Shown piece after piece: positions 20,426 to 29,446 of a stretch of DNA of 64,000 nucleotides; the stretch's first letter is position 1; each line of letters opens with the position of its first letter. Where the stretch lies: NCBI GenBank assembly GCA_963422565.1, contig OY730228.1:1550001-1614000 (forward strand), given 5' to 3'. The translations under genes and the position numbers were made by a program. A model generated the notes under the pieces. It was not told the origin of the DNA. It did no database searches and was given only the letters and a program-made list of their open reading frames with translations. Source of the stretch: G963422565 sp963422565 (GTDB lineage: Bacteria > Pseudomonadota > Alphaproteobacteria > MPNO01).

Positions 20426-21411
20426 TGGCAGAGAAAGCTAATCCTACCCCAGAAAATCCGGGTGCTGTTGCGGACAATCAGCACCCGGACCCGCTTCCAA
20501 TATCATATGGAAATCTTCAGGAATTCCTTGCATCTCAAGAAGGATTTAACCTATTCGAATTACGCCTGACTGCCATCAATAGAATCCAGTCTGAAACAAA
20601 AAGGCCGTTGCTCTGCTACGCAGCACAAACATCGCGTGTTCCTGAGGGAGCTCCAGTCTCAATAGATGATGGAGACTTGGTAGGGTTCAGCGACTTAATC
20701 GATTCTGTCGGAGGAAGCAAGGCGAATGTCTTCATCATTTCCAATGGTGGATCCGCAGAAGCTACTGAACGAATTGTTCGACGATTGCGTGGACGCTTTA
20801 GTGAGCTTCGATTCTTGGTTCCGTCGAATGCCTACAGCGCTGCCACTCTCATGTGTCTTTCTGGGGATGAAATTCTAATGCTTCCGGAAGGCACATTAGG
20901 GCCTATAGATCCCCAGTTAAACGGCGTCCCAGCCCGAGCGATTATTCGAGGGTTCGAAAGATTGGAGGAAAGACTAGCGAAGGAAGGCCCAAAAGCACTA
21001 ACGGCTTATGTTCCGTTGCTTCAAAAATATGACCTTCATCTGTTGGAACAGTGCCGCAGTGCAAATGAGCTATCAAAGGAACTAGCGCGTGCGTGGTTGA
21101 CGCAGTATGCAATGCGTCAAGCGGATCCGGGTGCTATCGACAAAGCAGTCGAATTTTTCTGCAACTGGGATTTACACAAAAGTCATGGAAGAAGTATTGA
21201 CGCTGAAGCGGCGAGATCTACCGGGATCCCTGCTACAGTTCTGAGTGAACGCCTCGCCGACTTGGTTCGAAGTCTTTATCATCAGTACACGTTGTTCTTC
21301 GAAAAGACCCCCTTTTGCAAGGTGTTCGAAAACTCGAAAGGGATTGCATGGGGGCGGCAGCACTCGTCCCAAGTGCTCAATATTCCTATACCCATTCCAG
21401 GACAACCATAG
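20425..21411 (+). CDS. ClpP-fold serine protease, SDH_sah-like
   Basis: A 328-residue protein with the ClpP/crotonase fold seen in the serine dehydrogenase proteinase (SDH_sah, PF01972) family. Visible motifs are FIISNGGSAEATERIV (about 103-118, oxyanion-strand region), VPSNAYSAATLMCLSGDEI with the likely nucleophile S138, and LPEGTLGPIDPQL (about 154-165). The C-terminal part is helical. No signal peptide or membrane helix, unlike SppA or NfeD, so it should act in the cytoplasm. G+C is about one half by eye against about two thirds in flanking genes, which indicates separate transfer. Paired with a small upstream protein inside an island that also carries a restriction enzyme, it may be a defence or regulatory module; that is inference. 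Confidence 0.75.
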   Translation: MAEKANPTPENPGAVADNQHPDPLPISYGNLQEFLASQEGFNLFELRLTAINRIQSETKRPLLCYAAQTSRVPEGAPVSIDDGDLVGFSDLIDSVGGSKANVFIISNGGSAEATERIVRRLRGRFSELRFLVPSNAYSAATLMCLSGDEILMLPEGTLGPIDPQLNGVPARAIIRGFERLEERLAKEGPKALTAYVPLLQKYDLHLLEQCRSANELSKELARAWLTQYAMRQADPGAIDKAVEFFCNWDLHKSHGRSIDAEAARSTGIPATVLSERLADLVRSLYHQYTLFFEKTPFCKVFENSKGIAWGRQHSSQVLNIPIPIPGQP

Positions 21412-21529
21412 CCCAACGCTGAAGTAGCCTGACTTTCATCGCACTCGTGTGGGAATGCCTACGAAGGGTGCGGCTGAACGCGATCAGATGACTATGCTGC
21501 GTACACTTCTGCATTGACAAGTTGTATTG

Positions 21530-24500
21530 TTATGGCGTTTTGTCGGCATTCCTTCCAGCGCGGGCATTCGTGATAGTCGGCTCCGCCGCCAATCCCCGCC
21601 TCCACTCCATTAAGACATTCGGCTCAACACCGAGCGCCAGCGCGGCCGCTTCGTCGATGATCCGCCGGACTTCGCATTTCTCGGCCTGCCGCATGGGAAG
21701 CAATTCTAGGCCGCAGACTTGATCGAAGGCGATCCGCAAGGAATCATATGCCGGATTGTCCGACTTCGGAATTCGGATTTCCCGAAGGTGCTCAAGCTGC
21801 CATGTCGGATAGGTCAACGTTTGCGCCCGGCGATTGAGCAGCATCAGCCGCACGGGCGTCGAGTTCCACCAGGCGGCAAGCGCCTTCTGCCTGTCTTCGT
21901 CGGGCACCGCGATCGGCACCCACCATCCGAACGAGGGTTGCGCCGTCCATACGCCCGTCAATCTCCCGCTCACCATGTTGAGACGCATGGGAACCAGGAG
22001 ATGGCTTCGCTGCGTTCGGTATCGGTCTGCCAGTCTCCGTTTGGCTGCCTTCGGCCGATACCAGACGTCAGGCTCACCGAGCAGGGTACGCCTCAGAGCG
22101 CCGCTGACCGAGTGAAAGCCCGGAATCGCATCCGGGTCTCCTCCGTCGCAAACCTCATAGGCGTCCTGGATGCGCTGGCCTGCGGGGGCGACCTGATAGC
22201 GAAGCCCGGCGGGCTCCAGCGCTGCATTGCGATCCAGCTCCCATGCGGCCTGCGCGAGCGCACCGTCGAACCACTGAGCCGGAGTCCAGTTCCCCTCGCG
22301 CACGCGGTCTGCGGGCCAACGGTGAACATTGCCCCAGCGGCCGGGGTTGCCGGAAAGGAGGGCATCCGCCGCCTCTATCGCTTCTTCGGCGCTATCCGGC
22401 ATGACGCGGAGCGATACGAACTCCGTCGGCGGGCGGTCGCCTTGCGGGCGGCGTCGGCAGACCAGCAGGCATTCGTGAATGCTGGTGTTCTCCGAAAAGT
22501 TGATCCGCTTCGGATCGTGCGTCGTCACGATCCGTTCGACATGGAAGCGCTCTGCGAGAAAGCGGCGTTCATCGACACCCGATGCCCCGGTGCAGGCGGT
22601 GGCCGGAATCACCTTGGCCAGCACGCCGGCGGTATCGCGGATCAGCATGTCCGCGAGGGGGGTGAAGAAGGTTCTAATGCTGTTGGTCGTGATGACCCGC
22701 CCCGCTGCCGGATCGCGCGCCAGGAGCCGGTCCCGGATATCGAGTTCGTGCCGCTGCATGGCCGTGATGGCCACGGCGCCGAATTTCCGGCTTCGCTTCC
22801 GGTTGTCGGTAAACGGCGCGTTCATGATCACCGCGTCGAGATCGTGCAAGGGAAACCGGATCTGTTCGTTCTCGTTGACCTGCGCCGCGTCAAGGGCATC
22901 GAGCGACCGTCGCGCCGCCGTCATCGAGTGCAGGTCCAGCGCGTCGCCGGCTGCGGTCAGGATTTCCAGCGATCCCGCCCTCGGCGGCCCTTCGGCCTGC
23001 GGTCCGTGAGGCAGGACGACGAGATTCATCCGCTCGTAATCGACGGTCGGGGCGCCCAGCGTCATGTTGCAGGCGGCGAGCTGGATGCCGTGCCGGTTGA
23101 TGTCGAGGCCGCAGAGGACATCCTCGACGAGGCGCTTGTGCAGGGCGTCGCGATCCTCGTCGGTCATCTCCTTCGCGTTGCCGACCCGAGCCTTGATGGT
23201 CCGAAGCGTCGCCATGAGCAGCGTCCCGGTTCCGCACGCCGGGTCGACGATCCGAAGGTTCGCAACCGCCTCCGCGTCCGACCAGTCCACGAAACCCCCG
23301 TCGAACGCGAGCCGCGCCAGCATGATCGCCGACAGGTTGTTGGTATAGAACGCACCGTCGCTCTTCGCCGAACCGAGAATGCGGTGATAGAGCGGCCCGG
23401 CATGGTCGTAGCCGAGATCGCCCAAGCTGTCGGCGACGCGGTTGGCGCATTCGGCGACCATGCGAATGGCGTCGTCGATCGCCCTGGCTTCGCGCAACGC
23501 CCCGAGCACCGCGAGCGCGGGGCGGAACACCGGCGCGTAGTCCTTTTCGAGGATCAGTTCCCACGCGGCTTGGAGCGGTTCCTTCGGGTCTCCCGCGCCG
23601 GCGACCTTGTCGAGCCGCTCGGTCTCCATGCCCGGCACATCATTCAGCCGGCGCTGCAGCAGGCAGGCGTTGCAGAGCATGAGCGCTGCGATCGTGCAGA
23701 TCCCCTTCGCGCCGCCATCGTCCTCCGGCACGAGGTCCAGCGCCTCCGCGAGCGGACCTTCCATTTCCTCGTCCTGGAGCACGGCGCTGGCGCGCCGTAC
23801 CGCGTCGGCGATCTCGTCGGCGACGAGCTGGCCCGGCTTGCCGAGTCCCGAGGCGGCCGCGACATGCGCGTAAATCCCCTGCTCGGCTTCCTTCAGATCG
23901 AACTCGTGCTGGACATAGGCGCTCTGGTCCTCGTGGAGCGCGCCGCCGGGCGATTCTTCCGGAGCCTTCCCGCTGGCCTGTTCGTAAACCCTGATGAAGT
24001 CGGCGGGCGTTTCCGCGAGGCGTCCGTCATGGGCCTGGAGCGCCCGCAGGACCCGACCGACGGTGCCGTAGCCCTCGGAGCCCCGCTCCAGCGCGGCCGC
24101 GATATCGCGGCCCGGTTCGACGACGACCGGGACGATGATGTAGCCGAAGCGCTTGCCCGGCGCCTTTCTCATGACGCGCCCGACGGCCTGGACGACATCG
24201 ATCTGGCTGTCCCGGGGGTCGAGGAAGGCGACCGCGTCCAGCGACGGCACATCCACGCCCTCGGTGAACAGCTTGACGTTGCAGACGATCCTGCACTCGC
24301 CGGCCCGGTCGGCATGGGCGAGGTCCCGAAGTTCCCGGTTGCGCTGAAGGGCGCTCGCCGACGCATCGAGGTGCCGGGCGACGACCTTCATCGCCCGCCC
24401 GGACTGCATCCTTCGGGTCGTCGCCCTCAGAACCTCGCTCTCCATGAGCGCTTCCGCGTACCATTTCGAGCGCGGGATGCTGTTGGCGAACGCGATGGTG

Positions 24501-25936
24501 CGGGGGAGCTTGCCCGGCTGATCGAGGGCCTCGCCCTCGGTGATGCCGTTCACCGCGAGCGAGACGCCGAGCACACGCGTCATATCGTTGGCGGTCGGGG
24601 CCTGTTTCCGGCTCGTCGAGGTGTCGAGCTCTTCGAGGCGCCGCCGCAGGCCCGGCGTTACGCTTCCCTCGCTCACGCCGAGCACGATCACTCGGTAGTC
24701 GGAGAGCATTGCATGGTCCACGGCCTTGGCGAACGGCAGCCGGTGCAGCTCCGGCCCGTAGACCTCGTAGTCGCCCATGTCGACGACAGCGACCCCCCGT
24801 TCGGCGAGCTTGCTCCTGGAGCGCTCGGTATAGAGGCGAGGCGTCGCCGTCATGTAGAGGCGCTTGCGGACGCGCAGCCGCGCGTCGTCGTGGAACTCCT
24901 GGAAATCGACCTTTCTCGCGCCGTTCGATCCGCGGCTCCCGTGGAGCGCTCCGGTCGTGCGGTGGGCCTCGTCGGCGATGGCCAGATCGAATGCCGGGGC
25001 GCCGTGCGACGCCTGCGCCTCGGCAACCCGTCCCAGCGAGTGGTATGTGCAGAACACGACACGGGTCGGGCCGTCGCCATCGAGCGAGCGGGCGATCTCG
25101 GCCGGGTCCGTGGTGACCGGGCATTCGAGCTCGGAGACCCGGATGTCCTCGTTCTCCTTGCGTCCCCCGGCCGTCGGGTCCGAACACACAACGATGCATT
25201 CCAGACGGCGCGCCGTCTGCCGTAGCCATTCGCGTCGCGCCTGCGAAACCAGCGCGATGGTCGGGGCCGCGAAGAGAATGCGCTGCCCGTCACCGACGAT
25301 CTGCTCGGCGATACGAAGAGACGTGAACGTCTTGCCTGTGCCGCACGCCATGACGAGGCGGCCCCGGTCGTGGTTGGCAAGCCCGGTGATGGCGTCCTCG
25401 ATCGCGTCGGCCTGAAGCGGCCATGGCTCCTGCACCGGGCGCTCGGCGTGCTGCTCCTCGACCTGGACATCGAGATATTCCCGGAAGTCGATCTGCCTGA
25501 TTTCGGGATTGGCGTTCCGGATCGCACGCTCTGCGTTCGGCCCCCACCGGCAAGTCGCCACGATCCACCGCAGGCGGAAGACCGCCTGTTGGGAGCCGCC
25601 GAGGAACTTGTCGATCCCGCCCTTGCCGAGCATGTGCCGGTCATCGTAGCACTTGCACTGGATGGCGACCCATTCGCCGGAGGTTCGCCGCGCCACGAGA
25701 TCGATCCCGATGTCGCGTCCGTCGAGCTCGGTCAGCGCCTCGCGCTCGGGCCAGTCGGGCCAGCGCCAGATTCCGTCAATCTCGAATTCCGGTTCCTGAA
25801 GCGCGATGCGCATGAACAACTGCTCGAACCAGCGCCCCTTCTCAGACTCGTCACGGCTCTCGGCGCGGATGCGGTCGAGGACGACCCGCGCGCTCGGCCT
25901 CCCCGCGAGGTCGAGGTTCATCTGGGCTGCCGTCAT
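21530..25936 (-). CDS. Single-polypeptide restriction-modification enzyme (Mrr-like nuclease, SF2 helicase, N6-adenine methylase)
   Basis: A 1468-residue multidomain enzyme. Residues about 15-165 form an Mrr-like PD-(D/E)xK nuclease (GIDLVARR with D79, AIQCKCYDD with Q93/K95). Residues about 170-640 are an SF2 translocase: CGTGKTFT (Walker A, K202), ADEAHRTTG (322-325), MTATPR and QAVGRVMR (motif VI). Residues about 845-1200 are a gamma-type methyltransferase with VDPACGTGTLL (898-904) and the catalytic motif MNAPFTDN (1039-1042), and the C-terminus is presumably target recognition. The catalytic motif is NAPF rather than NPPF/NPPY. Architecture resembles type ISP enzymes. The ATG at 25936 begins the conserved part. 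It lies 67 bases downstream of the HigA-like regulator on the same strand. Confidence 0.87.
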   Translation of the reverse strand: MTAAQMNLDLAGRPSARVVLDRIRAESRDESEKGRWFEQLFMRIALQEPEFEIDGIWRWPDWPEREALTELDGRDIGIDLVARRTSGEWVAIQCKCYDDRHMLGKGGIDKFLGGSQQAVFRLRWIVATCRWGPNAERAIRNANPEIRQIDFREYLDVQVEEQHAERPVQEPWPLQADAIEDAITGLANHDRGRLVMACGTGKTFTSLRIAEQIVGDGQRILFAAPTIALVSQARREWLRQTARRLECIVVCSDPTAGGRKENEDIRVSELECPVTTDPAEIARSLDGDGPTRVVFCTYHSLGRVAEAQASHGAPAFDLAIADEAHRTTGALHGSRGSNGARKVDFQEFHDDARLRVRKRLYMTATPRLYTERSRSKLAERGVAVVDMGDYEVYGPELHRLPFAKAVDHAMLSDYRVIVLGVSEGSVTPGLRRRLEELDTSTSRKQAPTANDMTRVLGVSLAVNGITEGEALDQPGKLPRTIAFANSIPRSKWYAEALMESEVLRATTRRMQSGRAMKVVARHLDASASALQRNRELRDLAHADRAGECRIVCNVKLFTEGVDVPSLDAVAFLDPRDSQIDVVQAVGRVMRKAPGKRFGYIIVPVVVEPGRDIAAALERGSEGYGTVGRVLRALQAHDGRLAETPADFIRVYEQASGKAPEESPGGALHEDQSAYVQHEFDLKEAEQGIYAHVAAASGLGKPGQLVADEIADAVRRASAVLQDEEMEGPLAEALDLVPEDDGGAKGICTIAALMLCNACLLQRRLNDVPGMETERLDKVAGAGDPKEPLQAAWELILEKDYAPVFRPALAVLGALREARAIDDAIRMVAECANRVADSLGDLGYDHAGPLYHRILGSAKSDGAFYTNNLSAIMLARLAFDGGFVDWSDAEAVANLRIVDPACGTGTLLMATLRTIKARVGNAKEMTDEDRDALHKRLVEDVLCGLDINRHGIQLAACNMTLGAPTVDYERMNLVVLPHGPQAEGPPRAGSLEILTAAGDALDLHSMTAARRSLDALDAAQVNENEQIRFPLHDLDAVIMNAPFTDNRKRSRKFGAVAITAMQRHELDIRDRLLARDPAAGRVITTNSIRTFFTPLADMLIRDTAGVLAKVIPATACTGASGVDERRFLAERFHVERIVTTHDPKRINFSENTSIHECLLVCRRRPQGDRPPTEFVSLRVMPDSAEEAIEAADALLSGNPGRWGNVHRWPADRVREGNWTPAQWFDGALAQAAWELDRNAALEPAGLRYQVAPAGQRIQDAYEVCDGGDPDAIPGFHSVSGALRRTLLGEPDVWYRPKAAKRRLADRYRTQRSHLLVPMRLNMVSGRLTGVWTAQPSFGWWVPIAVPDEDRQKALAAWWNSTPVRLMLLNRRAQTLTYPTWQLEHLREIRIPKSDNPAYDSLRIAFDQVCGLELLPMRQAEKCEVRRIIDEAAALALGVEPNVLMEWRRGLAAEPTITNARAGRNADKTP

Positions 25937-26003
25937 GGCGGGGACACCGCGCTGGATTCGTGCGCTGCGGCCTTGCGGCCCGAGGGGGCGATGATGCGTG
26001 CTT

Positions 26004-26321
26004 TCACGCAACCGCACCGAGGCCGTTCTTCGCCACCAGCGTCAGCAGCTTCAGCGATGCGCCCCGCGGACGCTTCTCGCCGCGCTCCCACTGGCTCACC
26101 AGCCCGGTCGTCACGTTGAGGTAGCGCGCGAACACCGCCTGGCTCGCGTTCTCGCGTAGCCGGAGCGCGCGGATGTCCTCCGGCGCCATATCCTCGACCG
26201 GGGTCAGGCACATCTCGTCGAACGCCCGCATGGTTCGCTTCGACATCAGACCGGCCTCGGCCAGCCCGAGCGCCGCCTCGTGCGCCGCCGCCAGCGCTTC
26301 AATCTTGTACTGCCTGGTCAT
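26004..26321 (-). CDS. HigA/NadS-type helix-turn-helix antitoxin
   Basis: A 105-residue DNA-binding protein. The C-terminal XRE domain is clear: MAPEDIRALRLRENASQAVF, then LNVTTGLVSQWERGEKRPRG, ending LLTLVAKNGL. The N-terminal part (YKIEALAAAHEAALGLAEAG) is the usual extension of HigA-like antitoxins of the RelE-type TA systems. It overlaps the 3' end of the toxin remnant by 23 bases, as expected for this toxin-first order. Since the toxin is broken, the protein may persist as an autorepressor. Being first before the restriction enzyme gene on the same strand, it could also control that gene. Confidence 0.88.
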   Translation of the reverse strand: MTRQYKIEALAAAHEAALGLAEAGLMSKRTMRAFDEMCLTPVEDMAPEDIRALRLRENASQAVFARYLNVTTGLVSQWERGEKRPRGASLKLLTLVAKNGLGAVA

Positions 26322-26704
26322 CGCATTTCACCTCGACTATCGACCCGACTGCCTGCGCCGCCGCGAGGCGCGCCCGGTCGAGCGCCAGATACTCGTCGGC
26401 CAGCCGGCGGAACGTCTCCAGCTCGTCCCGGCGCAGGTTCTCCCGCCCGCTCTTGGCGAACCCGTAGACGAAGAACGCCAACTCCCCCGGCGAAACAGCA
26501 CGATCATGCGGAACCCGCCGGACCGGCCGCCGCCCCTGCGGGCGATGCGCTGCTTGATCACGCCGCCGCCCAGATCGGCATCGACCGAGCCGCGACATAC
26601 GCGATCCCGGCCTCGCACAACGCGGCATCGTCGATTCCCTCGCGACCGGCGAACCGGGAAAACGTCTTGGTCTTGAATGTCCGCAGTCCAGGCCCGCCGC
26701 TCAC
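26299..26704 (-). pseudogene. HigB/RelE-family toxin, broken by two frameshifts
   Basis: Three frames together spell one RelE-type (PF06296-like) toxin. Frame 1 gives LRTFKTKTFSRFAGREGID and DDAALCEA. Frame 2 resumes with LGGGVIKQRIARRGGGRSGG and FRMIVLFRRG. Frame 3 gives ELAFFVYGFAKSGRENLRRD and ELETFRRLADEYLALDRARL, reaching the usual end next to the antitoxin. The breaks fall near 26600 and 26485, the latter within a run of five G where one base seems missing. A GTG at 26704 is the likely original start. Either the toxin is inactivated or two sequencing errors occurred. Confidence 0.8.
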
Positions 26705-26985
26705 CGTCCGTATTCTATAACACCAAGTGTGGTCTTTGTCATTCCAGCCTCGCTGTTTCCCCGGTCCCTGTATCGCACCGCCGCCCATCTGACGAGAGCG
26801 CCGGCCGCGATCATGCACCGCCTCCGCATTTCCGTATAGCCGTCGGGACGACCGCCGTTCGGGCGCGCCGAGGAACGCCTCGCACCGCCGGGAGGAGAGG
26901 TTCGGCCGGAAGCGGAGCGGCGGTTGGCGTTCCGGAGGGAGCCGCTCCCGCCGTTCCCATCCACCTGTCGAAGGAGCACGGCACC

Positions 26986-27312
26986 ATGCAGACGGCACTC
27001 GCACCGCGCGGCGACGCGCGCACGTTTCTCACCCACTTCGTCGGCGGCGGTCTCGAAGACGACCGCTACATCGTGGAGCGATTCCGCTCGCTCGCCAACG
27101 GCGAGATCGTCCCCGTCCAGCCCGGCGGGACGAAGCCGAAGGGGCGGCGCAGGGCGCGCGGCACGATCCTGCCGCTGAAGGCCGTTGAGAATATGCGGCC
27201 CGCCCGCGACGAGATCATCATCGCGACGGGGGTCAGGCTGCGTAACTGCGGGGTGCAGCTGTGGGGCTGGCGCAGCCTGGGGATATTCGCCGACCGCCGC
27301 CAGAAAGGCTGA
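26986..27312 (+). CDS. Hypothetical protein of the island
   Basis: A 108-residue protein not recognised by family. It starts at ATG 26986 with a good ribosome-binding site (AAGGAG, 10 bases upstream). The N-terminus is mixed (DARTFLTHFVGGGLEDDRY), the middle is very basic (GGTKPKGRRRARGTILPLK) and the C-terminus is hydrophobic then basic (VQLWGWRSLGIFADRRQKG). The basic stretch suggests nucleic-acid binding, but that is only a composition argument. It is divergent from the toxin-antitoxin and restriction operon and begins a plus-strand run of island genes to 30590. Confidence 0.55.
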   Translation: MQTALAPRGDARTFLTHFVGGGLEDDRYIVERFRSLANGEIVPVQPGGTKPKGRRRARGTILPLKAVENMRPARDEIIIATGVRLRNCGVQLWGWRSLGIFADRRQKG

Positions 27313-27400
27313 CAGCGCGCTTGTGCGGATGTCCCGCCGTCCCGCCGCCGGGCGGGCATCCGGCCGCGTCCCATCCCCCTCTCACGACCTGGAGCCGACC

Positions 27401-28411
27401 ATGGCCTACCGTGACCCCGCACAGGGCCGCGCCGCCGACCGCGCGCGGTTCAGAAAGCGCACCGCCGAACGAAAGGCGGCCGGATTGTGTCCACGATGCG
27501 GCGAGCGCCGGCCCGAAGACAGCCTCACCTTGTGCGGCGCGTGCGCCGAGAAACGCCGGGCATCCGAGCGCGCCCGCGACGCCCGGCGGCGGGCCGCGGA
27601 TATCAAGCGCCGCCGCAACCCGGCCAGCGAGCGCGCGCGTGACCGGCGGCGGATCGTCGTGCGGATCGCGCGGGGGCTCTGCACGAAATGCGGTACGGAG
27701 CCTGCGGCGCCGGGCCGCCGCCTGTGCGCCGGTTGCGGCGAAAGGCGCCGGGCCGCCGACCGCGCCCGGTATGTCGAAGCGAAGGCCCGGGGCGAGCTCT
27801 ATGGCGGGAGGGACCCCGGCGCCAAACGCAAGGCCGCCCGCACCGCGAGTGCGAAGCGCCGGCAGGCCCGCCTCGATGCCGGCATGTGCACCCGATGCGG
27901 CCGCTCGCCTCCCGTCGAGGGCGGCACGGTCTGCGACCGGTGCCGTGAAGCGCGCCGCGCGGCCGAACGCGGGCGGTATCGCCGGCTTCGCGAGCGCGGC
28001 TTGTGCGTGACGTGCGGCGAGCCCGCTTTCGACGGCCAGTCCCGGTGCGGGGTCTGCGCGACCGTGGAGGGCGAGCGGCGCGATAGCGCCGGGAGGAACG
28101 ACGCGGCCCGCCGGCGATATGCCGAGCGCCGCGCCCGCAATGCCTGCACGGACTGCGGGCGACCCGCGTACGGCGCATGCCGCTGCCCCGACTGTGCGAA
28201 TCGGTCGTATGAACGGTCCGCGCACTTCCGCGGCATTCCGGTATGGGAGCCCACCTTCGCGGTGATCGAGCTCGACACCGGGACGGTGCACGGCCCGTTC
28301 GACTCCGAGGCCGAGGCCGCCGCCAGCCTGGTGTTCGCGAGGCTCTCGCTCCACGAGGTCGAAATCGTCAGCGACGCCCCGATCACCGCGAGAGTGACGG
28401 GCTGGTCCTGA
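27401..28411 (+). CDS. Tandem zinc-ribbon protein (repeated CxxC pairs)
   Basis: A 336-residue, highly basic protein built from about five repeats of a two-CxxC unit: CPRCGERRPEDSLTLCGACA, then CTKCG with CAGC, CTRCG with CDRC, CVTCG with CGVC, and CTDCG with CPDC. Each CxxC pair can bind one zinc. Arg/Ala-rich helices (RAADRARYVEAKARGE) link the ribbons. The C-terminal 70 residues (FAVIELDTGTVHGPFDSEAE) form a separate small domain. The ATG at 27401 has GGAG upstream. The repeats suggest DNA or RNA binding along a nucleic acid. No enzymatic motif is visible, and I know no characterised protein with this plan. Confidence 0.75.
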   Translation: MAYRDPAQGRAADRARFRKRTAERKAAGLCPRCGERRPEDSLTLCGACAEKRRASERARDARRRAADIKRRRNPASERARDRRRIVVRIARGLCTKCGTEPAAPGRRLCAGCGERRRAADRARYVEAKARGELYGGRDPGAKRKAARTASAKRRQARLDAGMCTRCGRSPPVEGGTVCDRCREARRAAERGRYRRLRERGLCVTCGEPAFDGQSRCGVCATVEGERRDSAGRNDAARRRYAERRARNACTDCGRPAYGACRCPDCANRSYERSAHFRGIPVWEPTFAVIELDTGTVHGPFDSEAEAAASLVFARLSLHEVEIVSDAPITARVTGWS

Positions 28412-28539
28412 GCGGCTCCCTCGGCGGCGCTCGCGACATGCTGGAGTTGGAGAACAGCGATTGCCGGGCGAGCGCCCGGCGGACGGGAGGGAGCGGGTTC
28501 TTTCCGCACCGGGCGCGGCACAGACCCGGGAGGCCCGGA

Positions 28540-28716
28540 ATGTTCAACCTGTACCACGACTACGACCCCATCACCCCGAGCGGCGGAATGCTGCTCGCCG
28601 AAGTCGGCATCGACCTCGACGCCGTGCGGCAGACGCTCGCCGACGACCTGGCCCGGCGCTGTCCCGACTGCGAGGTTCCAGAGAGCCGGAGTTGGAGGAA
28701 AGCGGAAGAAGGATGA
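28540..28716 (+). CDS. Small hypothetical protein
   Basis: A 58-residue protein (MFNLYHDYDPITPSGGMLLA) with a GGGAGG ribosome-binding site about 8 bases before the ATG. It is acidic in the middle (EVGIDLDAVRQTLADDLARR) and has a CPDC pair at its C-terminal side. Not recognised. It sits 83 bases before the ssb gene in the same direction, probably in the same transcript. Confidence 0.5.
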   Translation: MFNLYHDYDPITPSGGMLLAEVGIDLDAVRQTLADDLARRCPDCEVPESRSWRKAEEG

Positions 28717-28798
28717 ACGGACAAGGGGCCGGAGCGAGAGATTCCGGTCCCGCCGTTCTCGAACCCATCGTCAGAATCCGGAACGCAAGGAGATCGCC

Positions 28799-29248
28799 AT
28801 GAGCTTCGGATTGAACCGCGCGGAAGTCATCGGCCGCCTCGGCGCCGACGTCACGGTCAACCATCTCGTCTCGGGGGGCCGCGTGGCCAACCTCAGCATC
28901 GCGACCGACGAGTCCTACATCGACAGGAACGGCGAGCGGGTCGACAAGACCGAGTGGCACCGCGTCGTCACGTTCCAGCCCGGCCTCGTCGACATGCTGG
29001 TCAAGAACGCGAGGAAGGGCCGGCTGGTCTATGTCGCGGGCAAGATGCAGACGCGGCGCTGGCGCAAGGACGGCGAGGACGCCGACCGCTTCTCCACCGA
29101 AATCCTGCTGGCGCCCGGCTCGCGCATCCAGTTCCTCGATCGCGCGAGCGCGGCGAACGGCGACATCGCCGCCCGGACGCCGGCGGAGCCGGTGAGCGGT
29201 GCCGCGGCGCAGGCCGGAGAGGGGGAGGCAGATCCGCTTCCGTTCTGA
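28799..29248 (+). CDS. ssb: Single-stranded DNA-binding protein (island copy)
   Basis: A 149-residue SSB. The OB fold is clear: NRAEVIGRLGADVTVNHL, VANLSIATDESY, KTEWHRVVTF and GRLVYVAGKMQTRRW. The tail ends EADPLPF, matching the acidic SSB C-terminus (DDDIPF type) that docks partner proteins. AAGGAG lies 7 bases before the ATG. Plasmids and integrative elements often carry their own SSB for the single-stranded phase of transfer. A 12-bp palindrome GGACGGCCGTCC (29250-29261) follows directly and may terminate or attenuate transcription. Confidence 0.93.
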   Translation: MSFGLNRAEVIGRLGADVTVNHLVSGGRVANLSIATDESYIDRNGERVDKTEWHRVVTFQPGLVDMLVKNARKGRLVYVAGKMQTRRWRKDGEDADRFSTEILLAPGSRIQFLDRASAANGDIAARTPAEPVSGAAAQAGEGEADPLPF

Positions 29249-29446
29249 CGGACGGCCGTCCTTCCACGCCTCGGGGGCGCGCCCCGTGCCGACATCCGGC
29301 GCGGGGTCCGCCCCTTCTTTCGTGCAGGCGGGCCGGAGCCCGGCGCCGACGGTCCGGGAGCCGGAGGTTCGCTTTCCGAGTGCGAGCCGCGCGGCGGGAC
29401 AGGGAGTCGCGCGCCACCGCCTCACCTCGACAGTGTGGAGACTGCC

